DNA of 32,035 nt from Acetofilamentum sp. (GCA_020720625.1 DYOH01000040.1:1-32035), one strand, 5' to 3'; positions 23,105 to 32,018 are shown, counted from the stretch's first letter. The notes: generated by a model not told the origin, from the letters alone. Translations and numbers: made by a program.

Positions 23105-25710
23105 TAAAATTTTGAATTGTTCTCCAAATAAAACGGTATTTGTCTTGAATTTGTTATTTGTGAAACATATATTTTTGCAGATTCAAACATTTTCTGGTAA
23201 TCGCTTAGCTTCTGGTTACTTAAAAATGAAGGCAAAAATGAATTATTTGGCACTGATTTTCCGGGTTCGGTGCCTGGCATGGTAGAAAAGTATACAACGG
23301 TATTTAAGGGAGGGTTTGCCGGATATAGTCCAATTTCTCCATTCAGGCTAAATAGGGGCTCTTTGTATTGCGGTACCTGATAATCGAGAATCGCAAAGTT
23401 TGCTTGCGAACCACCGTAACGAATTTCATCATATAATCGGGTAAGCTCTATTCCGAAAAGAATAACATCATCTTGGGTTGCGATAGAATCATTGCTCAAT
23501 ATAAAATAATTTTTGGAACTGAATTGCTTCATCAAACCTCCAAAATAGAAGAAACTTCCTTCCTGGTTTTGCTGAATACTCTCGCCAAATTCGCGCAAGG
23601 CTTTTTCGAGTTGTGCCCGCTGTGGATTAATAAGCGTTATAATTTCGTAGTTTTGAGCCAATAGAAAGTTTTCCAGAAGCTTGGCATTTTCGGCAAAATA
23701 GGCATATTTTGGGTTGTTGTATGAATTAGCGATAAGCAAAGCCTGTTTTTTACTCTTTGCATTTTGCTTAAAATTTATCATGCGAATATCGGATGTCTCT
23801 TCACCGAAATCATTTATAGCCAGTATTTTAATTTCGTTTGCTCCAGCTTCGAGCTTAATTTCTTTTTCGATTGTAAAATCATATTCGGGCAATGGTTGGG
23901 TCGATAAAACGAATTGGGCAAGATTAGAAACTAATTTTTCGTTTACAAAAATTTGCACATTGCTTAATGCCGTTGCAGAGGTAAGGCCGAATTTTAGTTT
24001 AACATTTCCGCTGTTGCTTGTGCTTTGTGCCGTAAGCGGTACTTCCCACATAATCTTGGGCAAATCCGGGTTTTGTGGCGCTTTTACTATAAATTTACCT
24101 TCTCGCCAAAGTGCATGCAATACGCTATCGTTTCTATAAACATACATGCCTCTGCCGTCGATGTAATTTTTTTTCCATGTACCCAGGTATCGTTCACCAT
24201 TGTTGTAAATTTGTTTGCCGTAGCCTTCTTTCAGGCCTTCTTTAAATTCTCCCACGTATATATTTCCGTTGGTTTCGTAGAGCATGCCTTTTCCACTATA
24301 TTTACTATTAATCCACTCACCAATATATCTGTCACCATTTTTTGCAATATATGTACCATAGCCATACCAACAATCGCCACTAACACAGCCAAAACCTAGT
24401 TTTTGCAGTCTGGTAAGTTTGTCGCCAATCCAAAATCCCCTTTCAATTTTTCCATCTGCATAGTACATAACGCCTTCGCCATATATAGAGTCGTTTTCGA
24501 ATTCGCCAACAAACTTGTTTTCGTTCTCGAAAATAAACTCTCCATAGCCATGCCTTAAGTCTTTTTTAAAGTATCCGGTATATTTTTCGCCATTGGAGAA
24601 GGTATGCACCCCAAAACCGTTTTTCTTGTCCATTTGCCAAAACCCACGGTATTCGCTTCCCGAAGAAAACCGGTTGATTCCATAAAAACATCGGCGGTCG
24701 TTTCTCCAGAATCCTTGATAATAGGCTCCTGAAGCCCAGTCATAAAGCCCAAATCCGGTAACACAGTCGCCGGAATTGCATCGGTCGGCCAGGGTATCCT
24801 TTTTGATGTATTTTCCGTCCATCCAATAACCTACAAGTCTGGAACCATCAATTTGGTTAAGGATGCCCAATCCGTTGGGCAGATTGTTTTTTGTTTCGCC
24901 TTCGTAAATGCAGCCCGGAAACTCAGAAAATGAGCCAAAGCTAATCTTCCCTTTTCCATTTGCACAGTTGCCTTCTAAACAGATATTTTCGTCGGTAAGT
25001 ATTTTCTCTTCTTTCCAGCGATTATTTATCCAAAAACCTTTCTGACGGCTTTGCGAAGATGCATCGTAAAATGCGCCGTATCCATGACGCTGACCTTTCT
25101 CGAAGGTGCCTTCGTAATAGTCGCCGTTTGGATAGCGCATGGTACCATAGCCTTGTATGGTGTCGTGCCCCCATTCGCCCATATATACTTCACCGTTGTT
25201 AAACTCAAAGTTTCCGCGACCATGTTTTAAAGAGCCCCAAAATTGTCCGTTATATTTTGAGCCATCTGCGTAAATATAAGACCCCATGCCTTCGATGCAA
25301 TTGCCCGACAAACAGCCTAGGCGCAAATAGCTAGGCCCTACAAGTATATCGTTCGCAAAAAGTACATACATTTTGGTTCCATCAGGATAATGCATAGTTC
25401 CCGACATTTCCCTTTTTCCATCATTCCAGTAGCCAAAATACTCACTTTGATCGGTATAAATCATGTGGCCGTTGCCATTGGGTAAGGCTTCTACAAGATA
25501 TCCCTCGTATCGATTTCCGTTTTTGTAATGCAGGCGGCCAAAAGCAATGGGCTTTTCGTTGCGAAACCTTATAATTAGTGTATCGCCCGATTTCAGTAAA
25601 AATTTACCGTCTCCGTTTTTGCAATCTCCGCTAATACATGTGCCTGCTAATTGGCTAAATGCACTTAGTCCTAATAGAATAAATAGTTGAGTAATAATTA
25701 GTTTCTTCAT
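23104..25710 (-). CDS. MORN-repeat protein with Ig-like linker and catalytically dead caspase-like domain
   Basis: This 868-residue exported protein has a signal peptide (about 1-20, ending AFSQ). Residues about 22-540 are MORN repeats (YxGxW/F...GxG pattern), divided into blocks by five Cys-x-x-Gly-Asp/Asn-Cys motifs at 25-30, 133-138, 244-249, 311-316 and 442-447. About 550-650 are an Ig/Fn3-like domain of the kind that precedes Bacteroidota caspase domains. About 653-868 align by eye with the C14 caspase fold (KKQALLIANSYNN, ALREFGESIQQNQEGSFFYFGG, FAILD). The catalytic His (usual GHG) is Leu726 in YFGGLM, and the catalytic Cys (usual LDACR) is Gln778 in LDYQVP. It is probably a scaffold or pseudoprotease in the periplasm. 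It is translationally coupled to the T9SS-like gene downstream. Confidence 0.85.
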   Translation of the reverse strand: MKKLIITQLFILLGLSAFSQLAGTCISGDCKNGDGKFLLKSGDTLIIRFRNEKPIAFGRLHYKNGNRYEGYLVEALPNGNGHMIYTDQSEYFGYWNDGKREMSGTMHYPDGTKMYVLFANDILVGPSYLRLGCLSGNCIEGMGSYIYADGSKYNGQFWGSLKHGRGNFEFNNGEVYMGEWGHDTIQGYGTMRYPNGDYYEGTFEKGQRHGYGAFYDASSQSRQKGFWINNRWKEEKILTDENICLEGNCANGKGKISFGSFSEFPGCIYEGETKNNLPNGLGILNQIDGSRLVGYWMDGKYIKKDTLADRCNSGDCVTGFGLYDWASGAYYQGFWRNDRRCFYGINRFSSGSEYRGFWQMDKKNGFGVHTFSNGEKYTGYFKKDLRHGYGEFIFENENKFVGEFENDSIYGEGVMYYADGKIERGFWIGDKLTRLQKLGFGCVSGDCWYGYGTYIAKNGDRYIGEWINSKYSGKGMLYETNGNIYVGEFKEGLKEGYGKQIYNNGERYLGTWKKNYIDGRGMYVYRNDSVLHALWREGKFIVKAPQNPDLPKIMWEVPLTAQSTSNSGNVKLKFGLTSATALSNVQIFVNEKLVSNLAQFVLSTQPLPEYDFTIEKEIKLEAGANEIKILAINDFGEETSDIRMINFKQNAKSKKQALLIANSYNNPKYAYFAENAKLLENFLLAQNYEIITLINPQRAQLEKALREFGESIQQNQEGSFFYFGGLMKQFSSKNYFILSNDSIATQDDVILFGIELTRLYDEIRYGGSQANFAILDYQVPQYKEPLFSLNGEIGLYPANPPLNTVVYFSTMPGTEPGKSVPNNSFLPSFLSNQKLSDYQKMFESAKIYVSQITNSRQIPFYLENNSKF

Positions 25711-26013
25711 AAGATTTGGTTAGACTATAGGTTTTGGGGGCAGTGACAAAATTACAAAATTAATACAGGAAAAAAATAATGTATCATTATTTTATTTTAT
25801 AGTTTTTGTCATTTGCGAAATATAGCGTTTTTTATAGCAAATTGTTTGTTCATACACATAAGTTCTGTTGATAAAATGTATTTTTTGTGCATAGTAGAGC
25901 AAAATAGATGAGATTTTAAAAGAAAAAGCCCGCTAATGCAGGCTTTAGGTATTCTTTGATTTTTGTTGTATGTTGATTGGTGGTTATTTGCAAATTTTAT
26001 TGCAAAGGATATT
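25711..26013. other. Intergenic region between the MORN and STAS-like genes
   Basis: No gene was found in these 303 bases. Two adjacent TAATTTTG boxes (minus strand, 25747-25754 and 25755-25762) lie about 40 bases before the MORN start codon and fit TAnnTTTG, but there is no TTTG at the usual upstream distance. The terminator of the upstream gene is at 25919-25946. Confidence 0.5.
25919..25946 (-). terminator. Intrinsic terminator after the STAS-like gene
   Basis: On the minus strand AAAGCCUGC-AUUA-GCGGGCUUU forms a 9-bp stem with one U-G pair and a 4-base loop, followed by UUCUUUU. It starts about 70 bases beyond the stop codon at 26014 and insulates the MORN operon. Confidence 0.85.
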
Positions 26014-26418
26014 TTAAGACGCAATTAGCCAATCATAAGCTTCATCTTCGGTATCGAAAAGCTTAAATTCGAATCCTGTTTGGCTTTTTAGGCCTTTTAA
26101 TACCGAGTCGGTTAGAATGCGGGTAATAATATCCCTGCTTTTTACTAAGGCTAACTTTTGAATCTTGCTATCCGACAAGGATCTGGTAACAAAATGGGCA
26201 AAACTCTGTTTAAAATACGGAGCGCCCGAATAAGTTAAAGATGACAAATTGGCGAGCAACCTATTAGGCTTTATCCGTTGAACATAATCCAGCGTGCTAA
26301 AAATTCGATTCGAAAAATTCTTTTCCCTTAGCGCAGAACTAGCTTCAGACCAGCTAATTTCCAAAGTTTCCTTATCCAAACTATTAAGTGTCTGGAAATC
26401 ATCAGAATAAACAACCAT
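26014..26418 (-). CDS. Small STAS/SpoIIAA-like protein
   Basis: This 134-residue soluble protein has no signal peptide or membrane segment. The pattern of an N-terminal strand-rich part, a central RIKPNRLLANLSSLTYSG strand/helix, KIQKLALVKSRDIIT, and a C-terminal EFKLFDTEDEAYDWL matches the STAS/SEC14-like (SpoIIAA-like) family common in Bacteroidota. There the last motif (FDtexEAxxWL) is characteristic. Members are thought to be regulatory or binding proteins, but no partner anti-sigma or kinase gene lies nearby. It is monocistronic, divergent from surE across 187 bases, with its own terminator. Family recognition is by pattern only; the role is unknown. Confidence 0.65.
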   Translation of the reverse strand: MVVYSDDFQTLNSLDKETLEISWSEASSALREKNFSNRIFSTLDYVQRIKPNRLLANLSSLTYSGAPYFKQSFAHFVTRSLSDSKIQKLALVKSRDIITRILTDSVLKGLKSQTGFEFKLFDTEDEAYDWLIAS

Positions 26419-26605
26419 TTTGAATAATATTAATAAGTTATATATGCGTTTAACTCTTCTTAGACGAATTCATTTGCTTATTCGTTGCGTTTCAATACAT
26501 TTTTTTCGATTTCTTAACACATTTAGCAATATTTAAAGCTTATTTGAAACAAAACCTTCTGCATAGGCCGAAAAACTATTATCTTAGCCAACAAATTGAA
26601 CAATT

Positions 26606-27379
26606 ATGCATCAAAAACCTTTGATTTTAATTACAAATGATGATAGCTTTAGAGCAAATGGTATAAAACAATTGGTTGATTTTGTGAAAGATATGGCGAG
26701 AATTGTGGTGGTTGCGCCCAAAAATCCTATGTCGGCTAAATCGCATTCCATAACTGTTACTGAACCTTTGTGGATTCATAAAATTTCGGAAGATGATAAT
26801 ATCACCTGGTATCATTTAAATGGAACACCAGCCGATTGCGTTAAATTTGCCATTCACGAAGTGCTTAAAAATAAACCCGATTTGGTACTTTCGGGAATAA
26901 ATCATGGGCCTAATTATTCCGTAAGTCAGTTTTATTCCGGAACTGTGGCAGGTGCAATCGAAGGTACGCTAAATGGTATTCCGTCGGTTGCTTTTTCGCT
27001 TAACGATTTTGATTCTGAAGCCGATTTCTCGAAAACAAGAGAATATATTCGTCAGATTACCCGAAATGTTTTGCAAAATCCATTACCTACTAATGTATGT
27101 TTAAATGTAAATTTTCCAAACGCAAATACCAAAACCAAAGGTTTAAAAATTTGTCGTCAGACGCATGGTAAATGGGTCGAAAAATTTATTGAACAATCGC
27201 ATCCATGGGCTGGTAAATACTATTGGTTATCTGGTACTTTTACTAATTTTGAACCTGATGCAGGCGACAATGATGTATGGGCTGTAGAAAATGGTTTTGC
27301 TAGTGTATTGCCACTTAATATTGATATGACGGATTATAAGTTTATGGAATCAATAAAACATTGGGAAAGAATTGAATAG
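26606..27379 (+). CDS. surE: 5'/3'-nucleotidase SurE
   Basis: This 257-residue cytoplasmic, metal-dependent phosphatase acts on nucleoside 5'- and 3'-monophosphates and is linked to stationary-phase survival in other bacteria. The metal ligands expected for the family are present: Asp12-Asp13 (ITNDD), Ser43 in PMSAKSHS, and Asn99 in SGINHGPN. The other signatures are HLNGTPADCV (70-79) and YSGTVAGAIEG (110-120). The length is normal and the start is the first ATG. It is transcribed away from the STAS-like gene; I found no convincing promoter box. In many Bacteroidota surE is next to lpxB, which is not seen here. The assignment is secure. Confidence 0.96.
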   Translation: MHQKPLILITNDDSFRANGIKQLVDFVKDMARIVVVAPKNPMSAKSHSITVTEPLWIHKISEDDNITWYHLNGTPADCVKFAIHEVLKNKPDLVLSGINHGPNYSVSQFYSGTVAGAIEGTLNGIPSVAFSLNDFDSEADFSKTREYIRQITRNVLQNPLPTNVCLNVNFPNANTKTKGLKICRQTHGKWVEKFIEQSHPWAGKYYWLSGTFTNFEPDAGDNDVWAVENGFASVLPLNIDMTDYKFMESIKHWERIE

Positions 27380-27529
27380 CTTTTGTAATACGGATTATGA
27401 ACTGATATTTTGATTGCCTGACCGCTTAGATAGTGCAATCTAATTTATTATTTTATAGTTTATTACATTGTAGTATTTATTTTTTGCTAGATAGTAGAAA
27501 TATTTCCTGAAAATGAAAAAATTGGATAT

Positions 27530-27823
27530 ATGACCAAAAAATCTTTTTGGAACGATAAGCGCACTGGTTTGCTTTCGGGTATTTTACTGCCTTTCATCGT
27601 ACTTGGTTTTTTCTACGAAAGCACTAAAGCATCGCTTAGTTTTTTCGAATACATAGCCTTTTTAGATAGATTTGGGATTCTTACAAGCGTTATTGCTGTA
27701 AGTGCTTTGGTAAATTTAGCCGCTTTTTTTATTTTTTACAAAAAGCAATACGATGAATCTGTCAGGGGAATTATTTTTGCCACTATACTGATTGCGATAG
27801 GCGTGCTAATGCTTAAATTATAA
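27530..27823 (+). CDS. Small three-helix membrane protein, unknown function
   Basis: This 97-residue protein has probable transmembrane helices at about 12-28 (LLSGILLPFIVLGFFY), 48-70 and 78-96, a basic N-terminus (MTKKSFWNDKR) and short loops. No domain is recognised. It starts 150 bases after surE on the same strand, too far to be sure of co-transcription. Codon use and composition look like a real gene rather than a shadow, and no competing ORF lies on the other strand. Nothing in the sequence shows its role. Confidence 0.75.
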   Translation: MTKKSFWNDKRTGLLSGILLPFIVLGFFYESTKASLSFFEYIAFLDRFGILTSVIAVSALVNLAAFFIFYKKQYDESVRGIIFATILIAIGVLMLKL

Positions 27824-28040
27824 GCCTACTAAGCTTTTTCTCAATTGATATTTACCTCAGCATTTTTTCAATAAATCTTACCTATAAATAACTCATTTTG
27901 CGGATATGAGGCAGATTGCTCTGCATTTCCTGTTCTTGATGAATTTTTAAAAAGTTATTTTATTTAATAAAGCATTTACTATTAAGGATTTATTATTTTG
28001 TAATGATTATTTTAGTGAAAAAATCAAACTTTTTATGCCC

Positions 28041-28048
28041 TAAATTTG
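28041..28048 (+). promoter_or_regulatory. Possible -7 element (TAAATTTG) for the M1 peptidase gene
   Basis: TAAATTTG fits TAnnTTTG and lies about 70 bases before the ATG at 28117. No TTTG occurs about 20 bases upstream, so it is only half a promoter. The remaining intergenic sequence (27824-28116) is AT-rich and shows no other feature. Confidence 0.35.
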
Positions 28049-28116
28049 ATATAAATAGATTAATTTATTTAATTTTAGGACGTAAACTAAGTTTAGAAGC
28101 TTAAAATTCTCAAAAT

Positions 28117-30147
28117 ATGAAAAAATTTTGTTTCAGCTGGCTATTTATTCTTTTGCTTAGCGCTATAAATGTGATTGTGGCACAATCTCCTACCAGTGAG
28201 AAAAAAGCATTAAGCAATAGGATTGCCAATTATGATATGTGGGTGCAACTAAACCCCGAAACGAAAATTGTGAACGGCGACATGGTGATAAACTGGAAAA
28301 ATACATCACCAGATACGATTAAGGAGCTTCATTTTCACTTGTATATGAATGCCTTTAAAAATTCGCGTTCTACTTTTTTGCAGGAAACCGGAGGCGGAAT
28401 GCTTCGCGGTTTAAAAATGGACAAAGAAAAAGATAATGCTTGGGGTTATTGTAATGTACAATCTATTACCGATGTGCAGAACAATGAGCTTATTAAGCAA
28501 TTTCAGTATTTTCAGCCCGATGACACAAACTCATTCGACCAGACAGTGGCTCGTTTAACGCTGAATAATCCGGTTTTGCCAAACGATTCGGTGGTGCTGA
28601 AACTGAAATTTGAAACCAAAATGCCCGTTATTTTTGCCCGTGCAGGTTTTGCTGATAACTATTTTCTCGTTGCTCAGTGGTTTCCTAAGTTAGGTGTGTA
28701 TGAGCATTCAGGAATTAGAGGGGCTGAAAAAGGGAGATGGAACTGCCACCAATATCATGGACATTCGGAATTTTACGCAGATTTTAGCGTTTACAATGTA
28801 GATATTACCTTACCTGCCGATTTTGTTGTGGGTGCTACAGGTGTGCAAACCAACGAAAAATCTAAAACCGACGGAACCAAAATTCTTTCTTTTAGGGCCG
28901 ATGACGTAGTAGATTTTGCCTGGACAGCTTCGCAACGCTTTAAAATTGTGAACAGCGAATGGAACGATGTAAAAATCCATTTGCTTTTGCAGCCAGAGCA
29001 TTTTTCTCAGGCCGACAGGCATTTGGAAGCACTTAAGTATGCCCTAGAGTATTTCAATCAGCATGTTGGGCCGTATCCATATCCGCAAATTACTGTTGTA
29101 GACCCACCTATGAAAGGTTTTGGCTCAGCAGGAATGGAATACCCCATGTTTATTACTGCTGGTACTCTCTGGAATTTACCCAAAGGTCTTAGGTTTCCCG
29201 AAAATGTTACTATTCACGAGTTTGGTCATAATTATTTTATGGGAATACTTGCCACTAACGAATTTGAAGAAGCATGGATGGACGAAGGCATGAATACCTA
29301 TTTCGAAACCAGAATTATGGATGATTATTATGGCAAAAATAACGCTTGGATTGATTTTCCATTTTATCAGGAAGGGGATTTAACCAGCAAAATAAAAGGA
29401 TATAATTTTTCAGACGCAAATAAAGTGGCTCCTAGTTATTTGTATTCCTGGCATTACAACAGCGGTGGATACCGCAACGATGGCTATGGGATGATGAGTT
29501 ACAATAAACCTGCTGTTTTCTTAAGCACACTCGAAAGAATGCTTGGCAGAGAAACGATGGACAATATCTGGCGAAAATACTACGATGAATGGAAATTCAA
29601 ACATCCTTCTACTGAAGATTTTATTAATCTGGTGGTGGATAACGCTGCTTTAAAGTATCAGAAAAATTACAATGCAGATATTCGCGATTTTCTAAAGCAA
29701 AGTATATATGGTACTGATATTTGCGACTATACTGTGTCTGGCATTAACAACGATAATTTAACTGCCGATGCTGGCCTTTTCGACAAAAATGGAAAAATTG
29801 TGAAACTTACCGAAACCGAAAAGCCTGCTTTTAAGTATCTGGCTTCTGTGAGTCTGCAAAGGCTGGGCGAATTTGTTGTTCCGGTGGAAGTAAAAGTTAC
29901 TTTTGCCAATGGTGAAGAAAAAATAACGCTTTGGGATGGAAAAAGCCGCACCCATGTTATTAAGTTTCTCAGCGACAGTAAAATTGTTTCGGCTTACATC
30001 GACCCATCACATAAAAATGTAATGGATGTGAATTTGTTGAACAATTCTTATGCTTTTAAAACCGAAAAATCTGGAATTTATAAGCTGGTTATTCAGTTTT
30101 TATTTGCAATGCAAAACTTTTTCCAATTCTTTAGCGCATTTATTTAA
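28117..30147 (+). CDS. Secreted M1-family zinc metallopeptidase
   Basis: This 676-residue exported aminopeptidase-like protein has a signal peptide about 1-22 (VIVAQ). The N-terminal M1 beta-sandwich (LHFHLYMNAF, VARLTLN) is followed by the substrate-recognition strand GSAGMEYPMF, the counterpart of GxMEN. The zinc site is HEFGH (367-371) with the third ligand Glu390 in WMDEGMNTYFE, spacing HExxH-x18-E, as expected for gluzincins. A helical C-terminal catalytic half (LSTLERMLGRETMDNIWRKYYDEWKFKHP) and a short final beta domain follow. All catalytic residues are present. It probably trims peptides in the periplasm or outside the cell. Only 20 bases separate it from the following membrane-protein gene, so they form an operon. 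Family assignment firm; substrate unknown. Confidence 0.93.
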   Translation: MKKFCFSWLFILLLSAINVIVAQSPTSEKKALSNRIANYDMWVQLNPETKIVNGDMVINWKNTSPDTIKELHFHLYMNAFKNSRSTFLQETGGGMLRGLKMDKEKDNAWGYCNVQSITDVQNNELIKQFQYFQPDDTNSFDQTVARLTLNNPVLPNDSVVLKLKFETKMPVIFARAGFADNYFLVAQWFPKLGVYEHSGIRGAEKGRWNCHQYHGHSEFYADFSVYNVDITLPADFVVGATGVQTNEKSKTDGTKILSFRADDVVDFAWTASQRFKIVNSEWNDVKIHLLLQPEHFSQADRHLEALKYALEYFNQHVGPYPYPQITVVDPPMKGFGSAGMEYPMFITAGTLWNLPKGLRFPENVTIHEFGHNYFMGILATNEFEEAWMDEGMNTYFETRIMDDYYGKNNAWIDFPFYQEGDLTSKIKGYNFSDANKVAPSYLYSWHYNSGGYRNDGYGMMSYNKPAVFLSTLERMLGRETMDNIWRKYYDEWKFKHPSTEDFINLVVDNAALKYQKNYNADIRDFLKQSIYGTDICDYTVSGINNDNLTADAGLFDKNGKIVKLTETEKPAFKYLASVSLQRLGEFVVPVEVKVTFANGEEKITLWDGKSRTHVIKFLSDSKIVSAYIDPSHKNVMDVNLLNNSYAFKTEKSGIYKLVIQFLFAMQNFFQFFSAFI

Positions 30148-30167
30148 TCTCTTAAGTATTTTGAATT

Positions 30168-31328
30168 ATGACAATTAAACATGCATATATCAATGGGTTT
30201 CAATTAGCTGTTCGTTCGCCAAGAATGATTTTTACCCTCTATTTTACAAATTTTATCCTGGTTGCCATTTTTGCGCTGTCCTTTTATTCCACAATTAGCA
30301 GTGCCATAGGTAATTCTATGCTTTTCGATTCTTTTATGAAAGAGGAAAACAGCTTGTTCTTGCAAGACTTGCTTCACAACAACGGACAAGGAATATTGGC
30401 TATCGTTGGTCAGCTAAAATGGGCATTAATTGCATACTGGTTGCTTAATGTGTTTTTGATGGGAGGGATTATCCGTACTTTTAACAAACAAAAATATGGC
30501 TTAACTGTATTTTTTGGGGGTGCAGGTTACAATTTCCCTAGGTTTTTGGGCTTAAGCGTGCTTATTATGTTAAGCCATTTTGTGGTTTTTGCATTGGCTG
30601 CGTTATTCGGATTTTTGGGATACACTATTTTTGAAGAAAGCTTTCAAACCGAAAGAATATATGCGTTTTTGATAGCAGCGTCGATTGTATTTTATTTCAT
30701 TCTTGCCATTATTTTGTTTCTTGCCTCTGATTTCGGAAAAATTTACCTTTTGCTTAACGATTCTCAGAATTTCTTTAAAGCTTATTTTAAGGCCATTGCT
30801 TTTGTTTTCAAGCGTTTTTTCAAAGTTTATGTTTTATATCTGTTATTATTGGTGGTACCTTTGGTTTTCTTCTACTTGTTTACCAAAATTAATGGTGATA
30901 TTGGCATGAAAACGATTGTCGGACTAACAATGATGTTTTTTATTCAACAAATTTTTATATACATACGATTTGGTTTCAGAGTTTGGACTTTAGGTTCACT
31001 TTTCGAATATTATGCCGACGAACTATTGTTGATGAACAAAATTGCGCTCGAGAAAGAACGTTTAACTGAATTGGCCGAGCGAAAATCTGAATTATCTACT
31101 ATGATTAATGTAAAAAAGGATATAAAACCTGAAGAAAAACATGAAAATACCGGTAATTCAGAAAATATTAACCAAAAATCTGTTGATTTGACAGTGGATG
31201 ACGACGAAGATGATGAAATAAAAGTTGTTCCTGACGATTACGATTTTGATGCAATTAAACCTGATGCGGATATCACTCCTACACATCTAAATGAGTTCGA
31301 TAAGGATGATATTGATGCAAAAGGCTGA
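30168..31328 (+). CDS. Six-helix membrane protein with long acidic cytoplasmic-type tail, unknown
   Basis: This 386-residue protein has hydrophobic helices at about 20-42, 84-102, 127-152, 163-187, 217-238 and 248-267, then a charged region with a likely coiled coil (280-310). A tail of nearly 80 residues is dominated by Asp/Glu (VDDDEDDEIKVVPDDYDFD) and ends KDDIDAKG. No enzymatic motif or named domain is recognised; the pattern resembles DUF-type glycerophosphoryl-membrane-like bundles only loosely. Translated 20 bases after the M1 peptidase gene, it probably belongs to that operon and might be a partner or simply co-expressed. The strongly acidic tail is unusual and may bind cations or a basic partner. 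Confidence 0.8.
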   Translation: MTIKHAYINGFQLAVRSPRMIFTLYFTNFILVAIFALSFYSTISSAIGNSMLFDSFMKEENSLFLQDLLHNNGQGILAIVGQLKWALIAYWLLNVFLMGGIIRTFNKQKYGLTVFFGGAGYNFPRFLGLSVLIMLSHFVVFALAALFGFLGYTIFEESFQTERIYAFLIAASIVFYFILAIILFLASDFGKIYLLLNDSQNFFKAYFKAIAFVFKRFFKVYVLYLLLLVVPLVFFYLFTKINGDIGMKTIVGLTMMFFIQQIFIYIRFGFRVWTLGSLFEYYADELLLMNKIALEKERLTELAERKSELSTMINVKKDIKPEEKHENTGNSENINQKSVDLTVDDDEDDEIKVVPDDYDFDAIKPDADITPTHLNEFDKDDIDAKG

Positions 31329-31355
31329 TTACTTGGTTTAAATCTTATTGTTTTT

Positions 31356-31408
31356 TGACCACTAATTCACGGTTATTTATTTATGCCCAATTCGTGTATT
31401 AGTGGTCA
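31356..31408. repeat. Long inverted repeat between convergent genes (hairpin, possible bidirectional terminator)
   Basis: TGACCACTAATTCACG (31356-31371) pairs with CGTGTATTAGTGGTCA (31393-31408): 16 positions with a single mismatch and a 21-base loop. It lies between the stop codons of two convergent genes (31328 and 31422), where shared terminators occur. No U-run follows it on either strand. The phrase AATTCGTGTATTAGTGG resembles dispersed intergenic repeats of several bacteria (from memory), so a mobile palindromic repeat is the alternative. Confidence 0.6.
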
Positions 31409-31421
31409 GTTTAAAACAAAA

Positions 31422-31838
31422 TTATTCTCCTATAATCTTTACCAATACACGTTTTTTTCTCTTACCGTCGAATTCTCCATAAAAAATTTGCTCCCAAGGA
31501 CCAAAATCCAGTTTCCCTTCGCTTACGGCAACAACCACTTCGCGACCCATAATGCTGCGTTTTAGGTGTGCATCGGCATTGTCCTCGTATGTATTGTGAT
31601 TATATTGACTGTATGGCTTTTCGGGTGCCAAGCCTTCGAGCCATTTTTCGAAATCTTTGTGCAAGCCCGATTCATCATCGTTAATAAATACACTCGCTGT
31701 TATGTGCATTGCGTTTACTAAGCAAAGGCCCTCTTTAATGCCGCTTTCGCTTAAACATTTTTTTATTTCGGCCGTTATATTCAGCAACTCTCTTCTTTGC
31801 GTGGTATTAAACCAAAGTTCTTTTCTATATGATTTCAT
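31422..31838 (-). CDS. yjbQ: YjbQ family protein (UPF0047, secondary thiamine-phosphate synthase-like)
   Basis: The ORF is open to an ATG at 31928, but the extra 30 residues ([16 protein letters not shown]...) are unlike the family. The ATG at 31838 ([18 protein letters not shown]) gives 138 residues, the normal length. Family marks are [68 protein letters not shown] and the final [12 protein letters not shown]. It is a small cytoplasmic protein, weakly active as thiamine-phosphate synthase in E. coli; its real role is unsettled. It converges on the membrane-protein gene. A TATTTTTG box on the minus strand (31862-31869) is close to the chosen start and could be its -7 element, which would fit the shorter form. 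Confidence 0.93.
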   Translation of the reverse strand: MKSYRKELWFNTTQRRELLNITAEIKKCLSESGIKEGLCLVNAMHITASVFINDDESGLHKDFEKWLEGLAPEKPYSQYNHNTYEDNADAHLKRSIMGREVVVAVSEGKLDFGPWEQIFYGEFDGKRKKRVLVKIIGE

Positions 31839-31986
31839 GCATGATATTGTTTCCGAATTTTCAAAAATACTATTTTTTGTTATGATTAGTAGTATTTGTA
31901 AAAAAAAATATCTTTTTTTTTTAATCACAATTTGTATAAGTCAAAATGTATGTAGTTACTTTATAGTCTGCCGAATTCAGATTGAA

Positions 31987-32018
31987 TTTTTACAAAATCA
32001 AAAAAAAATGTATTTTTG
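31987..32018 (+). promoter_or_regulatory. Candidate promoter for a gene beyond the right edge
   Basis: TATTTTTG (32011-32018) fits TAnnTTTG, and TTTT (31987-31990) sits exactly 20 bases before it where TTTG is expected (3 of 4). It points rightward and no ORF begins before the window ends. The region is a run-rich AT sequence, so chance is possible. Confidence 0.45.

Noticed and set aside
23714-24139. Plus-strand 141-codon ORF inside the MORN gene
   Set aside because: It lies wholly antisense to a well-supported coding region, has no recognisable domain and no promoter box; treated as a shadow.
23104-25710. Active caspase-like (C14) peptidase
   Set aside because: The positions of the catalytic His and Cys are Leu726 and Gln778 by motif alignment, so activity is not supported.
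31838-31928. 30-residue N-terminal extension of YjbQ
   Set aside because: It is a lysine/hydrophobic stretch unlike a cytoplasmic YjbQ and overlaps the probable promoter box; the internal ATG gives the standard 138 residues.
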